In this document: one piece after another, positions 15,733 to 24,112 of the stretch | Layout of the letters: each line of letters begins with the position of its first letter | Numbering within the stretch: the first letter of the stretch is position 1 | Assembly (NCBI GenBank): GCA_944385105.1 | Contig: CALWVR010000011.1 | Coordinates: 62,001 to 126,000, forward strand | DNA length: 64,000 nucleotides | Direction of reading: 5' to 3' | From: an uncultured Clostridia bacterium | Lineage (GTDB): Bacteria > Bacillota > Clostridia > Oscillospirales > Acutalibacteraceae | Program-made: the position numbers and the translations under genes | Notes under the pieces: model-generated | The model's input: only the letters and a program-made list of their open reading frames with translations | Told to the model about the DNA's origin: nothing | Databases searched by the model: none

Positions 15733-16086
15733 ATGAAAATTGCAATTATTGGCTCTAGTGGCGTTAAAGTAAACATCGGCAGGGTTATTCCCCCTAATAC
15801 TTCCACCATCGTTTGCGGCAGTGGCTCAGACCTCGACTCAATGGTCCAAAAGTACGCCATGACGCACAATATCCCTATGGACATCCTAAGTCCTCAGTTC
15901 TCTATATTTAACCACGGCGTCGTGCTGTTTAGAAACAAACTTATCGTCCAAAATGCCGATCTCGTTATCGCTATTTGGGACGGGGAGTCCGTCGGCACTA
16001 AACATACCATTAAATATGCAAGGGCTATTGGCGTGCCCGTTAAAGTGTACCTGGTAAAAAAAGAGACACCCCCCAGCCAAAGCTGA
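15733..16086 (+). CDS. SLOG/DUF2493-like small protein 1
   Basis: A 117-residue Rossmann-like protein. The start is set by a GGAGG site before the ATG at 15733. It aligns with the proteins at 37496-37831 and 48319-48648: MKIAIIGSSG at the N-terminus, IVCGSGSDLDSMVQKYA in place of the IISGGAKGVD motif, and NADLVIAIWDGESVGTK near residues 80-96. SLOG proteins bind nucleotide-derived ligands and are often linked to stress or phage response. Here the GGAKG loop is altered to CGSGS, so ligand binding may differ. The stop codon lies inside the terminator hairpin. Confidence 0.75.
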   Translation: MKIAIIGSSGVKVNIGRVIPPNTSTIVCGSGSDLDSMVQKYAMTHNIPMDILSPQFSIFNHGVVLFRNKLIVQNADLVIAIWDGESVGTKHTIKYARAIGVPVKVYLVKKETPPSQS

Positions 16087-16095
16087 GGAGTGTCT
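16064..16095 (+). terminator. Terminator overlapping the end of SLOG-like gene 1
   Basis: AGACAC with a C-rich arm pairs with GAGGAGTGTCT around a CAAA-type loop. The TGA stop (16084-16086) is within the 3' arm. A CTCTTT tail follows. Confidence 0.6.
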
Positions 16096-16119
16096 TCCTC
16101 TTTAAATACTTTTTTAGTT

Positions 16120-16701
16120 TTAATACTTCCTAACCAAATGTTTTCCTAAAATTTCTATTGCGTTATCTTTTGCTATAACTTCCCCTTGCTCATAGAGCTG
16201 TGCTACCGACAATGAGTCCTGACCCACAAGATTCCCATATTCACTCATTATTGCCTCCAGCTTAGACGAGATTGAACCATTAATATTCAAAATTATATAA
16301 TAATTATTCTTACATTTAACTATACTGCTACTAAAAATTGGATGACGTTTACTATATATACGTTCAATAGAACATAACAAATCTTCAAGACACTCAAAAG
16401 AAAAAACAAATGGCCTTCCAGGCTCCTTTACCTTATAAATTTTTCTCTTCCCATTAGCCCTTGCTAGCAAAGTTATCAAAACAAAACAACCGGCTTTTTG
16501 TGGTATTGCTTCAATTAGAATTTTATTGCTATCTATCGAAAAGTCCATCTCTTTTTTTGCTCTTAATAATAAATTTTTTATAATTTCCCTTGAATACTCA
16601 TTTTTCCAGTCCAGTTGTTTAAAAGTTATATTTAATAACTCCATATCCTCGCTTGAAAGGGCAATCAACAAACGGTTTTCATCTATTTTATTTAAGATCA
16701 C
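16120..16701 (-). CDS. MecA-like adaptor protein
   Basis: 193 residues starting at a GTG (16701) that lies 8 bases after a GGGGGG site. This gives the N-terminus (M)ILNKIDENRLLIALSSEDME, which matches the opening strand and helix of MecA proteins. The N-terminal domain and a degenerate C-terminal region ending in YGEVI-like IAKDNAIEILGKHL fit the family. Known MecA proteins deliver substrates to ClpC. This copy is a little short and diverged. It is a single gene on the minus strand with no neighbours of known competence function. Confidence 0.7.
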   Translation of the reverse strand: MILNKIDENRLLIALSSEDMELLNITFKQLDWKNEYSREIIKNLLLRAKKEMDFSIDSNKILIEAIPQKAGCFVLITLLARANGKRKIYKVKEPGRPFVFSFECLEDLLCSIERIYSKRHPIFSSSIVKCKNNYYIILNINGSISSKLEAIMSEYGNLVGQDSLSVAQLYEQGEVIAKDNAIEILGKHLVRKY

Positions 16702-16866
16702 AGATAGCACCCCCCAATGCATTATAAAAAGTATCCTAATAACATAATATTATATAAACCCTATGTGTTGCAAGCGGATATTGCAGGATGGGGAAAACTA
16801 CATCTTAATTTTAATATTTTTTTGTAGAACTCTTAAAAATTAATAAAAAATTTACATGTAATTTCA

Positions 16867-16896
16867 TTGACTTAAACATAAATTTTATGTTAATAT
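16867..16896 (+). promoter_or_regulatory. Promoter with internal palindrome
   Basis: TTGACT (16867-16872) and TAATAT (16891-16896) are spaced by 18 bases. Between them lies the 17-bp palindrome AACATAAATTTTATGTT (16875-16891), a likely operator for the membrane protein gene that follows. Confidence 0.5.
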
Positions 16897-16917
16897 AAAT
16901 ACTATAGGAGTGATAAA

Positions 16918-17337
16918 ATGTTTTTTTTCCCAACTTACGGATTTTGGCAATTTACCAGTGTTTTACTGTCCATAGCTTGCTCGATCTTCTTAGGTTTGGC
17001 CGTATACTACGACGCAAAACAACAAGAAAATAAAAATGCTTTAGTCTGGGCTATACTGACAGGATTTTTTAAAATAATTGCTCTAATCATTTATCTTATC
17101 GTAAGAAATAGAGATAAAAATCGTTTAGTTATCTGCGAAAATTGCCGTAAACTTACAAGCAAATCATTAGGCTACTGCATTCATTGTAAAAGTCCTATCA
17201 TCAATCAGGATAACTCTAAAGAATATAAGGAAAAAATAAAAATATTCGCAACGTTGGCTATAGTGTTCTATGTATTAAATCTTATTATCCAAATCTTTCA
17301 AGGTGCAGCTTCATCTATATTTCTTATGAACATGTAA
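16918..17337 (+). CDS. Membrane protein with zinc-ribbon-like Cys pairs
   Basis: 139 residues with membrane segments at about 8-30, 43-61 and 108-130. Between the second and third is a short cytoplasmic-type zinc ribbon, CENC then CIHC, spaced by about 14 residues. Function is unknown; the layout resembles small bacterial membrane proteins of the zinc-ribbon group. An AGGAG site precedes the ATG. It is monocistronic with its own terminator and palindrome-containing promoter. Confidence 0.7.
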   Translation: MFFFPTYGFWQFTSVLLSIACSIFLGLAVYYDAKQQENKNALVWAILTGFFKIIALIIYLIVRNRDKNRLVICENCRKLTSKSLGYCIHCKSPIINQDNSKEYKEKIKIFATLAIVFYVLNLIIQIFQGAASSIFLMNM

Positions 17338-17341
17338 AGAT

Positions 17342-17368
17342 AAAAACTCCCCGCTTGTGGGAGTTTTT
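17342..17368 (+). terminator. Intrinsic terminator
   Basis: AAAAACTCCC pairs with GGGAGTTTTT with a short loop, directly followed by more T residues. Confidence 0.8.
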
Positions 17369-17461
17369 GTCTTTATTTTAACTTTTAAATTTGACTTTTT
17401 ATAGCACTTAAGTTTATTTTAAGTTATAATAATATAAAATAAATAATAGACGGGGGAAAAT

Positions 17462-18850
17462 ATGAAAAAATACTTTCTTATATCTTTAACTATCATTTTG
17501 TCATCAATTATATCATTAACCACCACTATTAACGCTCACGCAATCGAAGAGTATAACATCACAGAAGGAAAGTCTATGTATATAAAAACTGAGCATCTCG
17601 GCCAAGACTTTATATCCAGTCCTTCTAACGACCAAGTCCTAAAAACTAATAAAGGTCTACTTTTTGGTAGAAAAGTCGGAACCTCAAACGTTATATTTAC
17701 AAACGGCGCAAATCAAGAAGTATTTAAAATAAATGTAACTGAACCTGAAAGCGTAAAGTGGCTATATCCCGTTCCCAATAATCCTAAGCAAGGTGATAAA
17801 GTAACCTTAGTTGCTATCGCTAATAGAGCTACACAAAAATTAGAATTTATAATAAATGAGCATGGTAATAAGAAAACAGTTGAACCCTGCGAAAAAATAG
17901 ACGACGGTAAAAACCTAATATATAAAGCCCACACTTCCTTTGCTGACTCTGGACAAATTGAAATTACTGCAAATACATTGATGTCATCCGTAATTGGACC
18001 CAAAAGGTTTAGTCATAAAACAAATATATTTGTAAGTAAAAGCGATAGTACTAATTTATCTCCCCAGGAATTTAGAGCAAGCGATAAGTGCATAGAATTT
18101 ATATCAAAGAAAGAAGGCTTCTCTTCTTCCTTGAAAGAAGACCCTCTCTCGAAAAAAACATATGATATAGGGTTTGGATTAGTAATACTGCCCCGGCATC
18201 AGTTTTACAATAATATAAATAGGCAGGAAGCATACGCTAAATTAGTAAATATAATCAATAATGGATTTTATACAAAAGCTGTAAATTCCTTTCTCTTAAA
18301 AAATAATATAATAGCTAATCAACAACAATTTGATGCTCTTTTAAGTCTTACTTATAACATTGGCTCTAGGTGGACTATAAATTCAAACTTATCTAAAGTA
18401 TTTCTAAGCAATGAGTCTGAAGATATTGGAGCCGTTAATTCAACAAATGGACTTCGTCTTCGTACTCAACCTAACTTAAATGCTGCATGTATTCGTACAT
18501 TACTTTTTGGCGAAGAAGTTTCCCTATTAGAACCTTATGACATTAATAAGGATTGGCTGCAAGTCTCCACCCAAAATGGTGAAACAGGATTTTGTTATAG
18601 AGAATTTATCAGTCTAAAGGGCAAAAGAATAAAAGGGACATCAGATCTTAATAGTATTGATAGAAACAAACTTATAAAGGAATTTTTAAAATATCATCAT
18701 GCTGGAAATAAAAGATGTATAAAAGGATTATTAAATCGCAGAATAGAAGAATTACAAATATTTCTTTATAAAGACTACTCTAATGATGGATATCAAAACA
18801 AATATAAGTTTCCTCTACCCAGTTGTTACATTAATTCATTAGGAAAATGA
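17462..18850 (+). CDS. Secreted GH24 lysozyme with nested SH3 domain
   Basis: 462 residues. A signal peptide (1-27, ending AHA) leads to a beta-rich region with Ig-like character (30-195). A phage-type lysozyme begins near 203 with KKEGF, where the Glu is the expected catalytic residue, then TYDIGFG, and QQFDALLSLTYNIGSRW near 290-306. It is then interrupted by an SH3-type segment (about 318-388: GLRLRTQPN to TGFCYREFISL). The lysozyme ends afterwards with FLKYHHAGNKRCIKGLLNRR (about 407-426). It would cut peptidoglycan outside the cell. A 10-base gap leads to a membrane protein. Confidence 0.82.
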   Translation: MKKYFLISLTIILSSIISLTTTINAHAIEEYNITEGKSMYIKTEHLGQDFISSPSNDQVLKTNKGLLFGRKVGTSNVIFTNGANQEVFKINVTEPESVKWLYPVPNNPKQGDKVTLVAIANRATQKLEFIINEHGNKKTVEPCEKIDDGKNLIYKAHTSFADSGQIEITANTLMSSVIGPKRFSHKTNIFVSKSDSTNLSPQEFRASDKCIEFISKKEGFSSSLKEDPLSKKTYDIGFGLVILPRHQFYNNINRQEAYAKLVNIINNGFYTKAVNSFLLKNNIIANQQQFDALLSLTYNIGSRWTINSNLSKVFLSNESEDIGAVNSTNGLRLRTQPNLNAACIRTLLFGEEVSLLEPYDINKDWLQVSTQNGETGFCYREFISLKGKRIKGTSDLNSIDRNKLIKEFLKYHHAGNKRCIKGLLNRRIEELQIFLYKDYSNDGYQNKYKFPLPSCYINSLGK

Positions 18851-18860
18851 GGTATGCTTT

Positions 18861-19256
18861 ATGAAAAAAATATATGACTTGCAAGGCTATATTTATAATT
18901 TAATCAGCGATTATAAATTATTATTAATATTTTCAAGTATTAGTGACTTTCTTATTTACGCTTATGTATCTATAACTATAATAAGTAGAGTTTTAGTTTT
19001 AAGAGAAACAATCTTCTTAATAACTCCTCTTATTTGCTATACACTAATTCTACTTGCCTTTGCTTCAAGAAAACAGGTTGCATTAACAGTTTTGTTTACA
19101 ACTAACAGTATAATTAGATTATACGATACTTTTGCTGTCTTAGTTTCTAATATCGAAACAAGTGACATTCTTGTTCCACTACTTTCCTCAATCGTAAATG
19201 CTATCTTAGCTATTTTCTTTCTTGCAATGATAAATTATAAAGGTTCGTCTACCTAA
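18861..19256 (+). CDS. Four-span membrane protein of unknown function
   Basis: 131 residues with about four hydrophobic segments (21-42, 52-68, 73-95, 100-124). It starts 10 bases after the lysozyme gene and is probably co-transcribed, with a GAGG site before the ATG. I recognise no family. It might be a holin-like or immunity-like partner of the secreted lysozyme, but nothing in the sequence proves that. Confidence 0.6.
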   Translation: MKKIYDLQGYIYNLISDYKLLLIFSSISDFLIYAYVSITIISRVLVLRETIFLITPLICYTLILLAFASRKQVALTVLFTTNSIIRLYDTFAVLVSNIETSDILVPLLSSIVNAILAIFFLAMINYKGSST

Positions 19257-19257
19257 C

Positions 19258-19425
19258 CTAAAAAATATCATTTTTAAAATTATAGATGTAACCTTGAATC
19301 ATATCATAATATTTTTCATATGTGGAAATTATATGTCTTTGATATTGATATGCAACCATATAGCCTAGTACTGAAGAAATAAAAAACAATATGATTATTG
19401 TACTAAATTTTAAAAACTTTTTCAA
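19258..19425 (-). CDS. Small membrane protein with TTG start
   Basis: A 55-codon frame starting TTG, 5 bases after a GGAGG site: MKKFLKFSTIII, a single hydrophobic span to about residue 25, then a polar tail rich in Tyr. It fills most of the gap between the four-span protein and the cysteine desulfurase gene, convergent with the former. The good ribosome site and membrane-protein character support it. There is no homology evidence. Confidence 0.45.
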   Translation of the reverse strand: MKKFLKFSTIIILFFISSVLGYMVAYQYQRHIISTYEKYYDMIQGYIYNFKNDIF

Positions 19426-19539
19426 ATTATCCTCCAAATAGTTTTTTTAATATTATTAGGTACTATATAGATTATATTCATATTCTCCGGTACAAAATAT
19501 TCATTATATGATAAAATACTTAAAGGAGGTAACTTAAAA

Positions 19540-20670
19540 TTGAAAGAAATTTATCTTGACAACAGTGCAACCACTAAAGTTTGTGACGAAGCTGCAAATA
19601 AAATATACATGATGCTAACGCAAAAATACGGTAACCCTTCATCTCTGCATGGGAAGGGTTTTGAAGCTGAAAGAGAAGTAGAAGTGGCAAGGGAAATTAT
19701 TGCAAAGGAAATAAATGCTGATTCTAATGAAATTTACTTTACATCTGGGGGAACTGAAGCTAACAACTTAGCAATATTAGGTTCTGTTGCTGCTAAGAAA
19801 AAACTTGGAAACAAGATTATAACTACGTCTTTTGAACATTCATCTGTTTATGAGTCATTTAAGTACCTCGAGAATAAGGGGTTTGAAGTAGTTTACATTA
19901 ACCCTGACAAAAATGGTAACATATCTCGAGAACAAATTATAGAAGCTTTGGACGAAAACACTATTCTAGTTAGTATAATGATGGTAAATAATGAGGTGGG
20001 TAGTATACTGCCGATTGACTGCTTAAAGGAGTCCATTAAGGTTAAAGCAAAAAATGCGGCTTTTCACGTAGACGCCGTGCAGGCTTTTGGTAAACTAAAG
20101 ATAAATGTTAGGAAAATTGGCGTTGACTTACTAAGTGTTTCTGCACATAAAGTAAACGGTCCTAAGGGTTGCGGAGCTTTATATAAGTCAAAGAATACAA
20201 GAATTGAACCTATTATGTATGGCGGAGAACAGCAAAGCAAAATAAGACCCGGAACTGAATGCGCACCTTTGATTGCAGGTTTTGGAGAAGCTGTTAAAAA
20301 CTTTAACATTGATGACAGCTACTTATTTGTTAAAGAGCTAAACGAATACTGCAGAGAAAAATTGTCTTATATTGATGGTATTGGCTTTAATTCTCAAGAT
20401 ACAGCTTTACCTTATATATTGAATTTTTTCAATGGTAAAATAAAGTCTGAAACTATGTTACACTACTTATCAAGTAATAATATATTCGTCTCTAGTGGCT
20501 CTGCTTGCGCAAAAGGAAAACAAAGTCGGGTTTTAAAAAGTATGCAACTTGATAAAAAAATAATTGATACTTCCCTTCGCTTAAGTTTTTCACGATACAA
20601 TACCAAAAATGATATTGATATCTTTATAAATAAACTACAAGAAGGCTTGCAAAATCTAGCTAAAGCTTAA
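19540..20670 (+). CDS. Cysteine desulfurase (NifS/IscS-like)
   Basis: A PLP enzyme that takes sulfur from cysteine as a persulfide. 376 residues starting TTG with an AGGAGGT site. Seen: YLDNSATT at the N-terminus, SGGTEANNLA near 69-78, the PLP lysine in SAHKVNGPKG near 201-210, RPGTE, and the catalytic Cys loop SSGSACAKGKQSRVL near 323-337. It precedes thiI by 21 bases, the usual Firmicute arrangement in which the desulfurase (NifZ type) feeds ThiI for tRNA 4-thiouridine. Confidence 0.93.
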   Translation: MKEIYLDNSATTKVCDEAANKIYMMLTQKYGNPSSLHGKGFEAEREVEVAREIIAKEINADSNEIYFTSGGTEANNLAILGSVAAKKKLGNKIITTSFEHSSVYESFKYLENKGFEVVYINPDKNGNISREQIIEALDENTILVSIMMVNNEVGSILPIDCLKESIKVKAKNAAFHVDAVQAFGKLKINVRKIGVDLLSVSAHKVNGPKGCGALYKSKNTRIEPIMYGGEQQSKIRPGTECAPLIAGFGEAVKNFNIDDSYLFVKELNEYCREKLSYIDGIGFNSQDTALPYILNFFNGKIKSETMLHYLSSNNIFVSSGSACAKGKQSRVLKSMQLDKKIIDTSLRLSFSRYNTKNDIDIFINKLQEGLQNLAKA

Positions 20671-20691
20671 AATATGAAAGGATCACTCTAA

Positions 20692-21861
20692 ATGAAAGAA
20701 GTTATTTTAATTAAAATTGGTGAGATAGTTTTAAAAGGTCTTAATAGAAAAAACTTCGAAGATAAATTAATTAAAACTATTCGCTATAGAATATCAGATT
20801 TAGGTAAATTTGATATAAAGGATATACAGTCAACTATATGCTTAACACCCCAAAGTGAAAGCACTGATCTTGATGAACTTTGCAACAGAATAAGCAAAAT
20901 ATTTGGAATAACTAAATATTCAAGAGCAGCTCAATGTGAAAAAGAAATAGAAAAGATACAAAAAACCACTGTTAAATATCTTAAGAATCAACTATCTTGT
21001 GTTAAAACTTTTAAGGTTGAGTCTAAACGGAGTGATAAAAAATTCTCGTTAAAGTCTCCACAGATATCGGCTCTTGTTGGCGGTTATATATTAGAACATT
21101 TTCCTAATTTAACCGTCGATGTACATAATCCTGACGTAACTGTAAATGTAGAAATCAGAGACTTCGCCGCTTACATAAGAACTGACTCTTTAAATGGTGC
21201 TGGGGGTATACCTGTTGGTACCGGTGGACGTGCTGCTATTTTAATTTCCGGAGGTATTGACAGTCCTGTCGCTGCTTGGACTATGGCTAAGCGCGGTGTA
21301 GAACTTGTTGCTATACATTTTGCAAGTCCTCCATATACAAGTCCTCGAGCTGAACAAAAGGTCAAAACACTACTTTCTAAAGTTGCAGCATATAGTGGAC
21401 GAATAGAAATGATCACAGTGCCTTTCACCAAAATTCAAGAGGAAATAAAAAATAAATGTGATGAAGACTTATTCACAATAATAATGCGAAGATTCATGAT
21501 GAAAATTTCTCAAGCCATTGGAATAAATTATAGATGTCAGGCACTTATAACTGGTGAAAGTTTAGGACAAGTTGCAAGTCAAACAATGAGCGCAATATCT
21601 TGTACAGATGCAGCTTGTGATATGCCTGTATTCAGACCTTTAATAGGTATGGACAAAGATGAAATTATATTAATATCAAGGAGAATAGACACTTTTGAAA
21701 CATCAATATTGCCATATGAAGATTGTTGTACGGTCTTTACTCCTAAACATCCTAAAACTAGACCTAGTTTAAGTGATGTCTTAGTTCAAGAAGAAAAACT
21801 TGACTGTAAAAAACTAATAGATGATGCGATTACAAATATAAATATAACTAAAATACAGTAA
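20692..21861 (+). CDS. thiI: tRNA 4-thiouridine synthase ThiI
   Basis: It transfers sulfur from the desulfurase to uridine 8 of tRNA, and in some species also to thiazole. 389 residues: an N-terminal ferredoxin-like/THUMP region (about 1-165), the PP-loop adenylation motif SGGIDSPVAA near 184-193, and the conserved Cys in the C-terminal part. It lacks the rhodanese domain of the E. coli enzyme, as is normal for Firmicutes. It is in an operon with the desulfurase. Confidence 0.94.
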   Translation: MKEVILIKIGEIVLKGLNRKNFEDKLIKTIRYRISDLGKFDIKDIQSTICLTPQSESTDLDELCNRISKIFGITKYSRAAQCEKEIEKIQKTTVKYLKNQLSCVKTFKVESKRSDKKFSLKSPQISALVGGYILEHFPNLTVDVHNPDVTVNVEIRDFAAYIRTDSLNGAGGIPVGTGGRAAILISGGIDSPVAAWTMAKRGVELVAIHFASPPYTSPRAEQKVKTLLSKVAAYSGRIEMITVPFTKIQEEIKNKCDEDLFTIIMRRFMMKISQAIGINYRCQALITGESLGQVASQTMSAISCTDAACDMPVFRPLIGMDKDEIILISRRIDTFETSILPYEDCCTVFTPKHPKTRPSLSDVLVQEEKLDCKKLIDDAITNINITKIQ

Positions 21862-21880
21862 ACTTAAAATGGAGAGTAAT

Positions 21881-22798
21881 ATGGAAAACAAAAAAAAATC
21901 TTCTTCAATAATAAGAAAAATTATATTTTTTGTAAGTTTAATCATTTTTATTGTTTCCTTAGTAATAATCTTGAATATTTTTTTAGTCGAGCCTTATACC
22001 AACAAGTCAAAAATGGATAATGTCAGAGAAATATATTATAGCGCTAACGCAAATGAAGAAAATAAAAATACCTTTGAAGATTTATGTAATCTTAATCCCG
22101 ATATTACTGGATGGATTAAAATCCAAAATACTGTCATCGATTACCCTGTTTTATATCCTCCAAAAAACGATCCTTTATTTTATCTTTATAGGGATTATAA
22201 TAAAAATTATACTAAATATGGTAGTATATTTATAGATTCCAGTTGCGATTTAGGGAATCCTGACTTAAAAAATATTATCGTCCATGGACATAGCATGAAT
22301 GATGGAAGTATGTTTAAATCTTTAATAAGTTTTTCTAATTTAGATGTTTATAAAAACTCCCCTTTAATAGAACTTAACTTAAGGGAACAAAAATCTTTAT
22401 GGAAAATTATTGCTATTATAAAAGTAAATACTCTCCCTGAACAAGGAGAAATATTTGACTATTTAAAAATATCTTTTAAAAATGATAGTAGTTTTTTAAA
22501 TTATATTTATCAACTAAAACTTAGGTCTTTAATAAATACACCAGTAGACATAAATGAAAACGATAATCTCTTAACCCTTTCAACTTGCTCATATGAAATG
22601 AAAGACTTTAGAACTGCTGTTATTGCAAGGAAAGTTCGAGACCATGAGGATGAAACTATTGATACTAGTCTTGCAAGGGTAAATCCCCAACCACTCATGC
22701 CTCAAGCTTATTATGCTACTCATGGGGGCATCGCTCCACAATTTTCAACTTTTGAAGAAGACCTTGCCAAAGGAAAAATTAACTGGTATAAAAAATAG
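21881..22798 (+). CDS. Class B sortase
   Basis: A membrane-anchored transpeptidase that attaches proteins to the cell wall. 305 residues: an N-terminal membrane segment (about 13-35), then a beta-barrel with the SrtB-type FLYRDYN and SIFID motifs, the catalytic His in VHGHSM (near 131), Cys in LSTCSYE (near 236) and Arg in FRTAVIARKV. The ATG at 21881 is preferred because GGAG lies 6 bases upstream. No sortase substrate with an obvious sorting signal is visible nearby. It has an unusual C-terminal extension of about 50 residues after the Arg. Confidence 0.88.
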   Translation: MENKKKSSSIIRKIIFFVSLIIFIVSLVIILNIFLVEPYTNKSKMDNVREIYYSANANEENKNTFEDLCNLNPDITGWIKIQNTVIDYPVLYPPKNDPLFYLYRDYNKNYTKYGSIFIDSSCDLGNPDLKNIIVHGHSMNDGSMFKSLISFSNLDVYKNSPLIELNLREQKSLWKIIAIIKVNTLPEQGEIFDYLKISFKNDSSFLNYIYQLKLRSLINTPVDINENDNLLTLSTCSYEMKDFRTAVIARKVRDHEDETIDTSLARVNPQPLMPQAYYATHGGIAPQFSTFEEDLAKGKINWYKK

Positions 22799-22810
22799 AA
22801 GGGAATTTCA

Positions 22811-23659
22811 ATGTTTAAGGTAAACGAAACTAAAATTGATGATAAAAACTTTTATTTAAATGGACAAACTTATGAGAATAATAGAATGAAGGTTTGCGTT
22901 GGTGATCAAACAATCGGCGGTAATACATTGACAATGATTGCTGGTCCTTGTGCTATTGAGTCTGAAGAACAAATCAATAGTATAGCGGTATCTGTAAAAA
23001 AGGCCGGTGCGAAATTTTTAAGAGGCGGTGCATATAAACCAAGGACATCTCCATACTCATTTCAGGGTTTGCAAAAAGACGGTCTAATAATGATAAAAAA
23101 AGCAGCTGATAGTGTTGGACTTAAAGTAGTAAGCGAAGTTACTTCAGAAAAACAGCTGGATTTCGCCGCAAAATACTGTGACATGTTTCAAATAGGCGCT
23201 AAAAATATGCAAAATTTTGAACTTCTTAAAGCTGTAGGTAGATATAAAATACCCGTTCTTCTTAAACGCTCATTTGGTGCTAAAATAGATGAATGGCTAG
23301 CTGCTGCTGAATATATTATCGCTCAAGGAAATCGCAATATAGTATTATGCGAACGTGGCATTAGAACTTTTGAAACCTCTACTCGTAATACTTTGGATAT
23401 TTCTGCTATTCCTGTGATTCGAGAAAAAAGTCCTTTGCCAATTATTATAGATCCTTCTCATGCCTCTGGAAAATCAAAATATGTACATCCTCTTTCTCTT
23501 GCTGCAATCGCTGCTGGTGCTGATGGTTTAATTATTGAAGTGCATAACAACCCTAAAGCTGCGCTTTGCGACTCAGAACAGCAAATTACACCTGACGATT
23601 ATTCTTGCCTATTTAATGACGTAAAGAAAATTGCTAACGTTGTTGGCAGAAATATATAA
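22811..23659 (+). CDS. aroF: DAHP synthase (class I beta, AroF-type)
   Basis: It condenses phosphoenolpyruvate and erythrose 4-phosphate in the first step of aromatic amino acid synthesis. 282 residues: GPCAIESEEQI near 43-53, the FLRGGAYKPRTSPYSFQG signature near 67-84, KRSFGA, CERGIRTFE and DPSHASGK. It is shorter than the 335-residue enzymes that carry an N-terminal ferredoxin-like regulatory domain and only has about 40 residues before the core, so it may escape that type of feedback control. It is 12 bases after the sortase gene. Confidence 0.93.
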   Translation: MFKVNETKIDDKNFYLNGQTYENNRMKVCVGDQTIGGNTLTMIAGPCAIESEEQINSIAVSVKKAGAKFLRGGAYKPRTSPYSFQGLQKDGLIMIKKAADSVGLKVVSEVTSEKQLDFAAKYCDMFQIGAKNMQNFELLKAVGRYKIPVLLKRSFGAKIDEWLAAAEYIIAQGNRNIVLCERGIRTFETSTRNTLDISAIPVIREKSPLPIIIDPSHASGKSKYVHPLSLAAIAAGADGLIIEVHNNPKAALCDSEQQITPDDYSCLFNDVKKIANVVGRNI

Positions 23660-23663
23660 AACA

Positions 23664-23691
23664 ATCCGAGTAAATGTTTTTACTCGGATTA
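23664..23691 (+). terminator. Terminator after aroF
   Basis: AATCCGAGTAAA pairs with TTTACTCGGATT around a short loop just after the aroF stop. It closes the desulfurase-to-aroF cluster. Confidence 0.75.
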
Positions 23692-23773
23692 TCTATGTCA
23701 AGCGGAAGTTCCTGCGCAGAATCCGCATTAACATAATATGTCGTATATCAAAATTTTGCGAATTTTCAAACTG

Positions 23774-24046
23774 TTATATATTATCAGTTCCCTTTTTGCC
23801 AAGATGCTTATAACAACAAATTAGTATATAACTACCAAGTATTATACATCCTATTAGATAAACTGTATGCATAAAATTTGATTCTGGCCATATTTCAGAC
23901 ACTGCGAAATTAATTATTGAAAAAATTCCTTCAAATAAAAAGTAGAACGAAAAACTTCTATATAGAAAAAAGAATCTCATTTGAGGGGTAAACATTATTA
24001 CTGCCAATGCAAAGAATATTACTGATGAAATTATTGTCAACCACAT
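23774..24046 (-). CDS. Small membrane protein of unknown function
   Basis: 90 residues with three hydrophobic segments (2-20, 25-48, 60-80) and a basic C-terminus (KHLGKKG). A good AGGAGGT site lies 8 bases before the ATG. It is downstream of rsmE on the same strand but separated by 66 bases. No family recognised. Confidence 0.6.
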   Translation of the reverse strand: MWLTIISSVIFFALAVIMFTPQMRFFFLYRSFSFYFLFEGIFSIINFAVSEIWPESNFMHTVYLIGCIILGSYILICCYKHLGKKGTDNI

Positions 24047-24112
24047 GCTTCAAACCTCCTGCAATATTTATCATTTCAACTACAAATAGTAATTAAATTA
24101 TTGTCAAAAAAA

